From assembly GCF_000027005.1 (NCBI RefSeq), contig NC_012963.1, positions 2,170,001-2,234,000 on the forward strand: a stretch of DNA of 64,000 nt. Reading direction: 5' to 3'. Position 1 is the stretch's first letter, and each line of letters opens with the position of its first letter. The DNA comes from Komagataella phaffii GS115. Taxonomy: Eukaryota; Ascomycota; Pichiomycetes; Pichiales; Pichiaceae. This document shows positions 38,901-47,359 of this stretch, in pieces. Made by a program: the position numbers and the translations under genes. Under the pieces are notes generated by a model. That model ran no database searches and had not been told where the DNA came from. It saw only the letters and a list, made by a program, of their open reading frames with translations.

Positions 38901-39206
38901 GGGAGGTGAGTTTGTTTCATCACTGTATTGCGTGGTATCCTGGAACCAAAGATCAAACTGTGATTTCACAGTATCGACCGACTTTCGATAGTTGTGCTTT
39001 AAAAGAGTTCGAACGACTTTTGATCGATAGCCTTCAAGCAGAGCTAGAGGCACTGGACCTAAAAATAGGACTCTGGAAGACTCCCAAAGTTCGGAGGGAG
39101 AGCAATATGCAAGTCGAAAACTGGTAAAACTTCCACCAGAAAGAGGAACCTTTTCGTATTTCTCATCAAGTTTTCTTGAGCTCCGTGGAACATCATATTG
39201 TGTCAT
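35931..39206 (-). CDS. SPO71: Spo71-like multi-PH-domain protein of prospore membrane formation
   Basis: In S. cerevisiae Spo71 recruits Vps13 to the prospore membrane and shapes it during sporulation. The 1091-residue protein has an N-terminal conserved block (LAYCSPSELWESSRVLFLGPVPLALLEGYR). A charged linker and a central region (about 300-560) with a possible divergent PH fold follow. Next comes a PH pair: a split PH domain from about 630 (LEGFLVRLTSRSNRKRSGLL, VYKLEYFFTNDNLLFFSRYYKA) and a final PH domain at about 900-1080 (VMSGILYQKPKKHANFRKYFIVLCSGYLILF). The LEGFLVRLT and YFFTNDNLLFF pieces are what I remember as typical of Spo71. The start is the ATG at 39206. An unrelated PH-domain scaffold remains possible. 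Confidence 0.65.
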   Translation of the reverse strand: MTQYDVPRSSRKLDEKYEKVPLSGGSFTSFRLAYCSPSELWESSRVLFLGPVPLALLEGYRSKVVRTLLKHNYRKSVDTVKSQFDLWFQDTTQYSDETNSPPGSSSKKYDEDCRELLGHWETDDEESKEDTQEHSSLSQIDLSADSIPLSTSTVQKQLESCLQLKSNAERSQALTDSDSSHKHILPLQKVAGPSREKVSESLPNTELTGYVYREVFHTKLAKEKERYSSSDMETFATARETFENINNSTPQMDFEDASSFKEHRTSVRFESQEKSNWKKKDVIQEVFPVPEMNESLIRFHLKDSDYGLLNRLKEGFMSKDHHLKRNLVKMSPKLHLKQMFAGYEHGQIMKLEKMLVLVKETSVNIPKSALFEVTELEPYDTRVVQRWKEYIVGLRSINNEEDSVMLQFYSKRSIDKIEEINFTRNNLDFKMNHYNTKVALYNTLDKTLSVCTNAFKDKPNRIYILKCRTRSSSTRWLNLLNTVLGKKKPDFFSVSLPALNISLDMFIPTDTYRKLLNESLEFESSPRVFYKEKGYAMKPLPFLEYIGKLVIDSLKDMKNKKIINAMESFSELLNFGFTYRNYDRLEWFLEEDLKLLYASWPLCKTHVLEMRKLEHYPREVKSDRLLLHEPSPLEGFLVRLTSRSNRKRSGLLARPVYKLEYFFTNDNLLFFSRYYKAVPPLRSFKVFMAEEHDMDNDSLEDLASRDEVYEHCPYPIDDDGHIKWLKPGVSAHTVQEGDLKASDELKRRIISLMKTESAINLCDVVEVVPVPPSRVPAIVGIAKELTWRAIVSEPKNQEDNTSFELVLSDNARVMLTAATTAVRDLWVSKLSELIQYWKLRKRKDTVQMLEVCEKNLKTLKIPRNMDQFVPNGPIWESSRGEANTKAYNISHRVLSRSLVMSGILYQKPKKHANFRKYFIVLCSGYLILFHIYKRGFGARAQPTAFYSHYLSIPIKNCYVYTGTNTSLDLLSKSLKTEVDTKGSQGVPLLHDDGWYSIENASSRCFTLWFGTKRLISGNVARKMEEGRISIANGTGSVRNPGIIRTASRLGVTGNSMVFMARSRQERDMWVTRIINEIEKLRGPLGEQLSVL

Positions 39207-39450
39207 GAATGAGTGAACTTAGTGAATGATTGTTCTGTGTATGTGTAGTCTGTACCCCATTCATTCTCTAGAACCCAGACGCATCACAGAACCTCGCGCG
39301 AAGGTCTCCAGTGATGTTGGACTGAAGAAGCTGCTATCTACTAAAGTTGAACTTTAAATTGTCGGCTTTACTGATTCTATCTCTTTCTTCCGTGGAATTT
39401 GTTTACAGCGACTCCATTACACTGAACTTACAATTACTCGATATAATATA

Positions 39451-40692
39451 TTAGAATGAAGCAACATATTTCTCTGCGCTCGCACCTTTCTCTTCTAATT
39501 GCAATAACCCATCTACAATGCCCTTTAAACCTCCATGAAATGTTCTATGCCTTACAGGTTTGAGGTTGCCATTTTCAAACAATGAAGTCGAAAAGTTAAC
39601 AAACTCTTCTCCCAGTTTAATGTCTTCGTGGAACTTTTTTATAAAGACTTCTTCCATTTGAACATTCTTTGGTATTTCAGCTTTTGGTTTTGCGACAAGT
39701 GGTATAAAATACGATTTAGAGTCATCGTCTTCTCCGTTGACTTTTTGAATGAGCTTCAATGATAACTCCGAAGTCTCCCTGGAAACACAATCCAATGCAT
39801 AATCAATATGTTTGACCTCTGAATGAATGATTTCCTCAATCTTTTCAAAGCCTAAGTGCCTGTCAACCACAAGGTCACAACCAAAAGATTTGATGTACTC
39901 TGCATTCTTTTCACTGGCAATAGAAACCACTTTGAATCCAAAATATTTAGCAAACTGCATTGCGTAAAGTGCAACAACAGACGATCCTCCCCAAATTAAC
40001 ATAGTTTTGGAATTCTTTTCTATCCTATCATTTGAACTTGCATATCCCCAAGAATGGAAGGCCATACCAGATGTAACCAAACCAACTCCAATGGTTGCAC
40101 CATTTTCGAATGAAAAACTCCCTGGGAGTTTCCAAACTAGCCTTGAGTCTATTGCTGTGTATTCTTGGAATGTGCTGGTACGAATGTCTCTATAGCTGGT
40201 GCTTACAATAAATACTCTCTGATTAACTGGAAGCTTAGTGTCATCCACCTTTGTTCCATGCGATACTACAACTCCACTACTTTCTCTCCCGTTCACCCAA
40301 GGAAATGAGTAAATTGCAAATTTGAATTTCTTGGCCTTCCAGTCAACATGATTCAAACCAACAACCTTATTTTTTATGAGAACCTCATATGGTCTTAGTT
40401 CTGGATAGGGGTGTTCCTTGTTCAAATCATAAGGATCGTCAAAGTGCGTAATCACCAAAGCGGATTGCGATCTTGATCTTTCAAGTAAAGGAGCGGAAAG
40501 ATTTAGTGATTTCTTTTGCTGTTTCTTGAAACTTTTCTCAACCACTTCAGAGTCCGAGCTTACACTTGAAAGACGTCTTTTCTTTACCACAGTGGATTCA
40601 GGTGTCGGGAATTCATCTTTGGCCTTCTTCAGAATATCAGCACCCCTTGTACGGTCCTCGCTGATAATGGAAGTCGTTGTGGCCGTTACCAT
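39451..40692 (-). CDS. MDR-superfamily (zinc-type alcohol dehydrogenase/quinone reductase-like) oxidoreductase
   Basis: From about residue 70, the 413-residue protein is a medium-chain dehydrogenase/reductase. The GroES-like half has RPYEVLIKNKVVGLNHVDWK and WVNGRESSGVVVSHG, like yeast YNL134C/YCR102C. The Rossmann half has MLIWGGSSVVALYAMQFAKYFGFKVVSIAS and the family DCVSRETSEL. Zinc ligands of classical alcohol dehydrogenases are not obvious, so NAD(P)H-dependent quinone or enone reduction is more likely. The first 65 residues are an unusual Ser/Lys-rich extension with KKRRLSSVSS. The frame extends to a GTG; I use the ATG at 40692. The gene is divergent from the two flavin monooxygenases and may share their regulation. 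Confidence 0.8.
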   Translation of the reverse strand: MVTATTTSIISEDRTRGADILKKAKDEFPTPESTVVKKRRLSSVSSDSEVVEKSFKKQQKKSLNLSAPLLERSRSQSALVITHFDDPYDLNKEHPYPELRPYEVLIKNKVVGLNHVDWKAKKFKFAIYSFPWVNGRESSGVVVSHGTKVDDTKLPVNQRVFIVSTSYRDIRTSTFQEYTAIDSRLVWKLPGSFSFENGATIGVGLVTSGMAFHSWGYASSNDRIEKNSKTMLIWGGSSVVALYAMQFAKYFGFKVVSIASEKNAEYIKSFGCDLVVDRHLGFEKIEEIIHSEVKHIDYALDCVSRETSELSLKLIQKVNGEDDDSKSYFIPLVAKPKAEIPKNVQMEEVFIKKFHEDIKLGEEFVNFSTSLFENGNLKPVRHRTFHGGLKGIVDGLLQLEEKGASAEKYVASF

Positions 40693-41243
40693 TTTTCTCA
40701 CTTTTTTCGTAATGGTCTACTGGTTTTCCCTCCAATTTTTTTCAGGCCAAACATGATACTTAAAAGGATTGAGCTATTTGAAAAGCCGAAGAGCAGCATC
40801 GTTTAGTCAGGAAAGCCTCAGAACCACACATTGCTGTTTTTATCACTATGGTGTTTGCAACCAACCAATCAATCGCTATGAAGAAAAAAAGCAAGATCAC
40901 GGGGATAGTACAAATTATGCATCTCGTGCATAATATTGCATACGCCACACCAAGAAATTGAGCTTCGTGAGCCGTACCGCCTAATAAATCGGCATTCCAA
41001 AATTATGCACACTATGGCATCAAATATTGAGGACGATCAACTAACAAAATTGATGAAAAATGTGCTGATATCGGCTGATATCCGAGAATGGCTTTTGAGT
41101 TAGGTGTTCTGGCACATGAACTCTTTTTTGGATCACCGAAGCCACGGTAGATCCTCCCCTGTCCAGGAGCACAGATGGAGAGATACTGGGATGAAGTTCC
41201 CTTCCGTTCTCTTATCCCTTCAACTTAACTACAATTACAAATT
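40693..41243. promoter_or_regulatory. Divergent promoter with repeated ATTATGCA motif and a CGG-N7-CCG site
   Basis: This 551-bp region lies between the MDR oxidoreductase and the first flavin monooxygenase. ATTATGCA (40914-40921) and TGCATAAT (40927-40934) form a perfect inverted repeat with a 5-bp spacer, and ATTATGCA recurs at 41002-41009. GCTGATATC occurs twice, 10 bp apart (41064 and 41074), and overlaps CGG-N7-CCG (41072-41084), the form bound by Zn2Cys6 factors. No ORF is supported. The factors involved are unknown. Confidence 0.55.
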
Positions 41244-42704
41244 ATGACTACAAACGGCCAGAAAAGACAAAAAACTCGCAAACCACTTTTGATCAACGCA
41301 TTTGTCATGGGATGTGCTGGGTTACAGAATCCTGGTTTATGGAAGCATCCCAAGGACTCATCCCATAGATTTAATCAGATTGATCACTGGACTTATTTGG
41401 CCAAGTTAGCCGAAAAGGGGAAGTTTAATGCGCTCTTCATTGCCGACGTCTTGGGTGGCTATGATGTCTACAAAGGACCTGAGAATTTAGCCACTCCTGC
41501 TGTGGCTGGAGCCCAGTGGCCTGTCACCGAGCCCAGTGCTGTGGTCTCCGCCATGGCTGCAGTCACAACTAACTTGGCGTTTGGAGTGACGTTCTCTACT
41601 ATCAGCGAAGCCCCCTATCATTTTGCCAGAAGACTGTCCACTTTAGACCACTTGACCAAGGGTAGAATAGGATGGAATGTTGTTTCATCTTACTTGGAGA
41701 GTGCTGCTCGTAACCTCTTGAATGGTGAAAAATTGGACGAGCATGACCAAAGATACTTGAAAGCTGAAGAGTACATTCAAATAGTTTATGAGCTGTTGTT
41801 ATCGTCTTGGAGAGATGATGCAGTAGTTTTAGACAAGAAAGCTGGTGTTTATACTGACCCAACAAGATTTCGAAAGATCAACTTTGAAGGTAAATTTTTC
41901 AAAGTTCCGGGACCACATATTGTTGACCCCACCCCTCAAAGACTGCCTGTGATTCTTCAAGCTGGTACTTCTAAAGTTGGTAAGGAGTTTGCTGCTAAGC
42001 ATGCCGAGATTGTGTTTGTCATTTCATTTTCTCCAGATGATTTGAAACCCAAGATTGCAGAAGTTCGTCAACTGGCCAAAGAAAAGTTTGGTAGAAACCA
42101 CGACGATATTAAGTTTGTTGCCCTTGCAACCCCTGTTATTGGAGCCACACATGAACTAGCTGAAGAAAAGTACCAAGAGTTACTAAGTTATGGTGATATT
42201 GAAGGTGCTCAAGCCTTATTTGGAGGGTGGACTGGCATTGACCTCTCTCAATATGGCGAAGATGAAGAACTAGGAAATGTTAGTTCCAATGCTATGCGTG
42301 GCGCTGTACAAAACTGGACTAAAGCAATTCCAAATGAGAAGCGTTGGACACGTAAGGTTATTGCTAAACAGATTACCGTTGGTGGTCTAGGTCCAGCTTT
42401 CGTTGGAACCCCAGAAGAAATCGCCGATGAGCTGGAACACTGGTCCGACCACGCTGGTTTGGACGGATTCAACTTCACTTATGCTGTCAACCCGCTTTCT
42501 TTCGAAGAGATAGTGGAAGACTTGATTCCAGTTCTTCAGCGAAGAGGGTTGGCCCAAAAGGAATACCCAAATCCAGAAACTGGAAGCACATTCCGTAAAA
42601 ACCTTTTTGGAACAGACTTTGTACCATCTACCCACCCAGCTTATAACTTAAGATGGAGGGCTGGTGTGTCCAAGGAAGAATTCGAAAAGTCCCTAAGTAA
42701 GTAG
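41244..42704 (+). CDS. FMN-dependent monooxygenase of the NtaA/SnaA/DszA family (copy 1)
   Basis: This 486-residue protein is a bacterial-luciferase-like TIM-barrel flavin monooxygenase. It belongs to the group containing nitrilotriacetate monooxygenase component A and dibenzothiophene-sulfone monooxygenase DszA. Family pieces include NPGLWKHP near the N-terminus, FIADVLGGYDVY, EPSAVVSAMAAVT, VTFSTISEAPYHFARRLSTLDHLTKGRIGWNVVSSYLESAARN, PVILQAGTSKVGKEFAAKHAE and ALFGGWTGIDLSQYGEDE. Such enzymes use FMNH2 delivered by a separate reductase and O2. The substrate cannot be predicted. The N-terminus is basic (MTTNGQKRQKTRKP) and there is no PTS1. The ATG at 41244 fits the family. The next gene is a paralogue in tandem. 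Confidence 0.9.
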   Translation: MTTNGQKRQKTRKPLLINAFVMGCAGLQNPGLWKHPKDSSHRFNQIDHWTYLAKLAEKGKFNALFIADVLGGYDVYKGPENLATPAVAGAQWPVTEPSAVVSAMAAVTTNLAFGVTFSTISEAPYHFARRLSTLDHLTKGRIGWNVVSSYLESAARNLLNGEKLDEHDQRYLKAEEYIQIVYELLLSSWRDDAVVLDKKAGVYTDPTRFRKINFEGKFFKVPGPHIVDPTPQRLPVILQAGTSKVGKEFAAKHAEIVFVISFSPDDLKPKIAEVRQLAKEKFGRNHDDIKFVALATPVIGATHELAEEKYQELLSYGDIEGAQALFGGWTGIDLSQYGEDEELGNVSSNAMRGAVQNWTKAIPNEKRWTRKVIAKQITVGGLGPAFVGTPEEIADELEHWSDHAGLDGFNFTYAVNPLSFEEIVEDLIPVLQRRGLAQKEYPNPETGSTFRKNLFGTDFVPSTHPAYNLRWRAGVSKEEFEKSLSK

Positions 42705-43057
42705 TTTAAGAACTCTGCGCCGCACGTTACCCGTAGCTACATTGAATTGCATCGAGCAAACCCAAATACCAAACACCGGGCAACGGCGACTCAGCCGACC
42801 AAACCTAAACAGATAGGATCCAAGGTTATTCTCGCATACAGTTGGCCAAGATAATCATGCGATACTGAATTCTCTCCCAACCTCTAAATTACTTGATTTA
42901 ACCCCCAGACGCCACAACAAATTGGTATTCCAGTTTCGCTAGGTCAGGTGCTCTAGGTGAATTGCATAATACATGCAGGATTCTCTATCTCCAAATAGTG
43001 AAATATAAATATAGGCTTCGAGTCCGTTCAGAAGGGAATAGCATCCCCTTCGCCAAA
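42705..43057. promoter_or_regulatory. Promoter between the two monooxygenase paralogues
   Basis: This 353-bp region repeats elements of the divergent promoter upstream. TGCATAAT lies at 42963-42970, about 90 bp before the next ATG, and CGG-N8-CCG lies at 42784-42797 inside CGGC-GACTCA-GCCG. A TATA-like ATATAAATATA lies near 43001-43011. The TTG-started frame extending into this region is not a yeast start. Confidence 0.5.
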
Positions 43058-44539
43058 ATGACCAAGGAAAATGAAGCCAAGAGGCAGAAAACCTCTCAAC
43101 CAAAAGCGAAGAAGCAATTGATTATCAATGCTTTCATGTCAGGCTCTTCGGGTAACCAATCGCCAGGACTGTGGTCGTACCCTGGAGACAAATCAACAGA
43201 GTATACTACCCTAGATTACTGGGTGGAGTTAGCTCAAAAGCTGGAAAAGGCCAAATTCCATTCTATCTTCATTGCCGATGTTCTGGGTGGATATGACGTT
43301 TACAATGGACCTGGAAACTACAGTGCTGCTGCAAAATCTGGTGCCCAATTTCCAATGATTGAACCAAGTGCTGCAGTTACTGCCATGGCTGCTGCTACCA
43401 AGTCAATAACGTTCGGAGTGACTTTTTCCACTATAAGTGAGGCACCTTATCATTTTGCAAGAAGATTGGGAACTTTAGATCTGCTGACAAACGGAAGAGT
43501 CGGCTGGAATATCGTCTCTTCGTATCTTGACAGTGCCGCCAGAAATCTTTTGAATGGAGAACCACTCCCTCTCCATGCAGACCGTTATAAGAGAGCCGAA
43601 GAATTCCTACAAGTTGTATATCGGTTATTCCTTTCTTCATGGAGAGACGATGCTTATAAATTGGATAAGAAAACCAGAACCTTTGCTGACCCAAAACTTA
43701 TTAGAACTATCGACCACGTTGGAGAGTTCTTCAATGTCCCAGGCCCCCAGTTCCTACCACCCACTCCTCAGAGACTACCGCTGATTTTGCAGGCTGGTAC
43801 TTCCAAGGTTGGTATGGATTATGCTGCAAAACATGCAGAGGTTGTCTTTTTAGCTTCATTTGACCCAGAGTCACTCCAAGAAAAAATCAAAACAGTGAGA
43901 GATATCGCTGAAACCAAGTACAACAGACCAAGAGATTCAATCAAATTCTTAATTTTGATAACAGTAGTCATAGCTGATACACACGAAGATGCCGTGAAGA
44001 GATACGAAGATCTCGCCAGTTATGCTGATCTGGAAGGGGCCCAAGCACTGTTCAGTGGTTGGACTGGAATAGATATTGGAAAGTATGGTGAAGATGAACC
44101 TCTTGAGCATGTGGAATCTAACGCTATTAAGAGCCATGTTAAGAACTGGACTAAGTTCAAGGACAATAAGCCTAGAGCCAGAAAAGATATCGCTAAACAG
44201 ATTGGAGTTGGAGGCTCAGGTCCCTTACTTGTTGGATCTGTACAAGAGATAGCCGACGAGCTTGAGAGATGGGCAGAAGTCTCTGACCTCGATGGCTTTA
44301 ACTTCGCTTACGCAGATTACCCCCAAACTTTTGATGATATCATTGAAAAACTGCTTCCAGAGTTGAACAAGAGAGGTGTGTTCTGGGATGATTATAAAAT
44401 TCCAGGTGGAACCTTCAGAGAGAGCGTGTTTGGAAGAAAGTTCGTTGATAAGGATCATCCTGCTTATGATCTGAGATGGAGAAGTGACCAAACTAGGGAG
44501 GAGTTTGAAAAGAAACTGGCTGAATTGGAGAAAAAATAA
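43058..44539 (+). CDS. FMN-dependent monooxygenase of the NtaA/SnaA/DszA family (copy 2)
   Basis: This 493-residue tandem paralogue of the preceding gene is similar along its whole length: SPGLWSYPGD, FIADVLGGYDVYNGP, VTFSTISEAPYHFARRLGTLDLLTNGRVGWNIVSSYLDSAARNLLNGE, ILQAGTSKVGMDYAAKHAE and ALFSGWTGIDIGKYGEDE. Differences are spread over the sequence (by eye roughly 60% identity), so the duplication is not recent. The N-terminus is again basic (KENEAKRQKTSQPKAKKQ). I start at ATG 43058; the upstream TTG frame adds 32 unrelated residues. An FMNH2-dependent oxidation of an unknown S-, N- or C-substrate is expected. The gene ends 34 bp from the stop of STE5 on the other strand. Confidence 0.9.
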   Translation: MTKENEAKRQKTSQPKAKKQLIINAFMSGSSGNQSPGLWSYPGDKSTEYTTLDYWVELAQKLEKAKFHSIFIADVLGGYDVYNGPGNYSAAAKSGAQFPMIEPSAAVTAMAAATKSITFGVTFSTISEAPYHFARRLGTLDLLTNGRVGWNIVSSYLDSAARNLLNGEPLPLHADRYKRAEEFLQVVYRLFLSSWRDDAYKLDKKTRTFADPKLIRTIDHVGEFFNVPGPQFLPPTPQRLPLILQAGTSKVGMDYAAKHAEVVFLASFDPESLQEKIKTVRDIAETKYNRPRDSIKFLILITVVIADTHEDAVKRYEDLASYADLEGAQALFSGWTGIDIGKYGEDEPLEHVESNAIKSHVKNWTKFKDNKPRARKDIAKQIGVGGSGPLLVGSVQEIADELERWAEVSDLDGFNFAYADYPQTFDDIIEKLLPELNKRGVFWDDYKIPGGTFRESVFGRKFVDKDHPAYDLRWRSDQTREEFEKKLAELEKK

Positions 44540-44573
44540 ATAGTCTTATGTTACTCACAATAATAATGTATAT

Positions 44574-47066
44574 TTAAATTTGACCCAGCGCTGTATCAAT
44601 ATCCTCAATGAGATTATTCCACTTGGTATTATCGTTGTTGTCACGGCCAGAAACTTCATTGCAAGTAAGCCCTTCCGTTCCAATATTTAAACCTCTCACT
44701 GATGAGTCTGAATCGTTAAACGAGTCCGAGTTGGACTCCTCTACGTCTGAACTAGTATATGTCGAGGATGAGCTATCGAAATCACTATTATCAAAATCCA
44801 ATTCCAGCCGAGAGCATAAAATTTCCATTGCTTCATCCCAGGTACCAATTCTTTGAATGCTCTTCTCTGTCGCAAAGTTGTTGATGTGACGAGCCTGCAC
44901 ATCTAGAAGTAATAAAATAGCTTGACTGACGGGAGAGGTGAAACTATCAAGGTTCGCATCAGATAGAACAATACAACATATGTCTTGATTAGACAAGCTA
45001 GTTTGAGCTAAAAAGTTATCAAATGACATCCTTAGCTGTCTTTCAGTTGGCTCTAAAATTTCCATTTGTTCAACCAAATTCAAAATCTTATCTTTTTCAT
45101 CCTTAAGTCCCTTCCTGTACAATAATTTATCTGTCAACACGGAGGTATAGCTGTTTAACGTTGAAGAAGAAGTGAGGACCAGGCATATTTCTTCTTTAAC
45201 CAAAATTAAGGCCCTCACTATATTTTTCAGAATAAGTAGAGAAGATGCTTTGAAATTTGTAACGTTAACAACCAAAAAAATACCTTCGACATCATTATTG
45301 AAGCTTGAGGAATTAAGTTCAATCAATTCTATTGACCTTCTGACATCAGACTCTTGGACTGTAATTAGTTCAAAACCTATGGAGGATGGGTTTGGTTTTG
45401 AGATGTCAAGAGTTGAAGAAAAAAGATCAATGGGTAGAGCAATATCCAAATTACTCAGTACTGCCCCCCATTTTTCTATGACGGATTGAGATTTGCAAGT
45501 TAGCGTAAATGATACTTCCCCAGAAAGGCACTCTAGTTTAATTAATGATGCACTGGGTGTAGAGATCTTAACACAGACGTTGTCCGAATCCGCTACTCTC
45601 GCCGATGAAGATATTTTGGATGAATCAGAGTTCTGTAATTCGATCAGTTTATAAGATGCCGATTCTCCTTCAACAAGCAATAAACTGTATTCGAACAGAT
45701 AAACAAAATGAGGCTTCCATTTATCGATTTCTTCGGCTATTGACAAGTAATCAACCATTCTCAAAACTCCAAGACTATCGATAAGTATCTCATTTAACAC
45801 CTGCGAAGACTCAGTAAGAACACATTTACTATCCAGGAGGTTTTTGATAACTTGTGATCTTAGTATGTTCAGTTGAATAGAATTACCCAGCCTGACTCCG
45901 CTTTCAGTTAACGTCGATGTAGATGCTGTAATGCCGTAGATGGGGGCGTCAAGCACGGATGAAGTTGTAGTCATACTAGTAAAATGGGTCTCTGTGGGAG
46001 ATGTTCTGTCAGCCGAAGATACTAATGATGAAACTGCAGATATTGAAGAGCCCCTTGAAAGTTTCGATTCATGTTTTCTACTGCGAGTTTCAACATCTCT
46101 GTTTGGCACTGGTTCAAATGAGGCAAGCAGACCTGGTACCTTGGGGGTAGTTGGAGATTTTAAAATAACTGTTTTCTTAAGGGCATTCAAAATACCCGAA
46201 CCTTCTTCTGGTTCATTTGTAGAGTCCTTTCTTTTATAAAGAGACGAATGAGTTGGCGAGAATTGCCTTGTCTTCTTCTTGACAGACTTTAGGTTCCTTT
46301 CAAACTGTTTATCATCAATTAGACATGGAGAAGAACAAACAACACAACTAGGAAACTCAGTTTCTGTGTCATCTTGAAACTCCACCGCAACCATCAGACA
46401 GCTTCCATGACAAACGTGACCACATTCAAACTCAATAATTCTCTCAAAGTCAGTACCGGGACTCTCATTTTCCGTTGGTCTCAAGAGCGTAAAAAACATC
46501 TCATCGCAGAATACACAGTGCTCATTAACTAATCTTTTCTTGGACTTGCTATTCTGAACAAAAGGTTTAATCCTTGGCGGAAGAGGTGGTATGGTGGGTT
46601 TTAGCGTTGGCGAATTGTTTGATACAGGAGAAAGAGCAAACATTCTCTCAGAAGGGGAAGTGAAACTTAATCTACCGTCCGTATAGGAACGAAAGAACGC
46701 TTCATCAGAAGAAGGTGGAGTCAATGGAGAAGCCTTGAAAGGGGAACTCATATTTTTGAAGTGTTTCATTAGTGCTGGATTTGTTTTTGACGACTCCTTT
46801 GTGGTCTTATTCTTTGTACTTAATCTGTTTGGTGACGTACTCATGGTGTTTTTTAAGGGAAATCGAAAAGAACGAATTGACTTCGTTTTGGTTGAGCCCG
46901 CATTCTGTTTATCCTTGTCCGGAGACCTTGCTTGTGGCTTGGTGTTTGTCAGTATAGCAAGTGCCTCGAGGTCAACCAGAGAGGAAGAATTATTTACCCC
47001 GAATCCAACTTTGTCACCTTGCCTGCCCTGCTTTGATGGTTTCGCCTTGTTTGTTTGACTATCCAT
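44574..47066 (-). CDS. STE5: Ste5-like scaffold of the pheromone MAPK cascade (RING-H2, PH, VWA)
   Basis: Ste5 binds G-beta/gamma and assembles Ste11, Ste7 and Fus3 at the plasma membrane. The 830-residue protein has a basic N-terminal segment (KTKSIRSFRFPLK, residues about 60-72) like the membrane/nuclear-targeting helix of Ste5. A RING-H2 domain lies at about 181-245 (CVFC, CGHVCHGSC, CVVC). A PH-like domain lies at about 400-520 (HFVYLFEYSLLLVEGESASYKLIEL), and a VWA-like region at about 555-740. The order RING, PH, VWA and the length (917 in S. cerevisiae) are the basis of the call; Far1 has a similar RING-PH start but lacks the VWA part. The start is the ATG at 47066. A pheromone response element lies 93 bp upstream. 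Confidence 0.8.
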   Translation of the reverse strand: MDSQTNKAKPSKQGRQGDKVGFGVNNSSSLVDLEALAILTNTKPQARSPDKDKQNAGSTKTKSIRSFRFPLKNTMSTSPNRLSTKNKTTKESSKTNPALMKHFKNMSSPFKASPLTPPSSDEAFFRSYTDGRLSFTSPSERMFALSPVSNNSPTLKPTIPPLPPRIKPFVQNSKSKKRLVNEHCVFCDEMFFTLLRPTENESPGTDFERIIEFECGHVCHGSCLMVAVEFQDDTETEFPSCVVCSSPCLIDDKQFERNLKSVKKKTRQFSPTHSSLYKRKDSTNEPEEGSGILNALKKTVILKSPTTPKVPGLLASFEPVPNRDVETRSRKHESKLSRGSSISAVSSLVSSADRTSPTETHFTSMTTTSSVLDAPIYGITASTSTLTESGVRLGNSIQLNILRSQVIKNLLDSKCVLTESSQVLNEILIDSLGVLRMVDYLSIAEEIDKWKPHFVYLFEYSLLLVEGESASYKLIELQNSDSSKISSSARVADSDNVCVKISTPSASLIKLECLSGEVSFTLTCKSQSVIEKWGAVLSNLDIALPIDLFSSTLDISKPNPSSIGFELITVQESDVRRSIELIELNSSSFNNDVEGIFLVVNVTNFKASSLLILKNIVRALILVKEEICLVLTSSSTLNSYTSVLTDKLLYRKGLKDEKDKILNLVEQMEILEPTERQLRMSFDNFLAQTSLSNQDICCIVLSDANLDSFTSPVSQAILLLLDVQARHINNFATEKSIQRIGTWDEAMEILCSRLELDFDNSDFDSSSSTYTSSDVEESNSDSFNDSDSSVRGLNIGTEGLTCNEVSGRDNNDNTKWNNLIEDIDTALGQI

Positions 47067-47158
47067 TGAAAAAGCGCTGGACCATTAGACGTCCCAGAAG
47101 GAAAGTAGGGGGCAACTAGGTTTTTGTTCGTTTAGTTGTAGAATTTCTAGAGGGACTT

Positions 47159-47165
47159 TGTTTCA
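47159..47165 (-). promoter_or_regulatory. Pheromone response element upstream of STE5
   Basis: Read on the - strand this is TGAAACA, the exact Ste12 consensus, 93 bp before the STE5 ATG. A CACGTGAC (Cbf1-type) box lies at 47215-47222 in the same divergent promoter. A single 7-mer can occur by chance, so the link to pheromone induction is an inference helped by the gene's identity. Confidence 0.45.
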
Positions 47166-47359
47166 GATATCCCCCAGACTTGCATAGTGCATTAAGGTAG
47201 ACAAAGATACGAACCACGTGACACGGTGAATAAGTAGGCTCTTGGGTGAGTAGCATCTGACATCGCACGCAATTATTATGCGATCTGCAGTAAGGCTCTA
47301 TCCTTTATCTTGCTTACCATAGAAGATAACTCACGGGCTGACTAGAATACAGCGTTACC

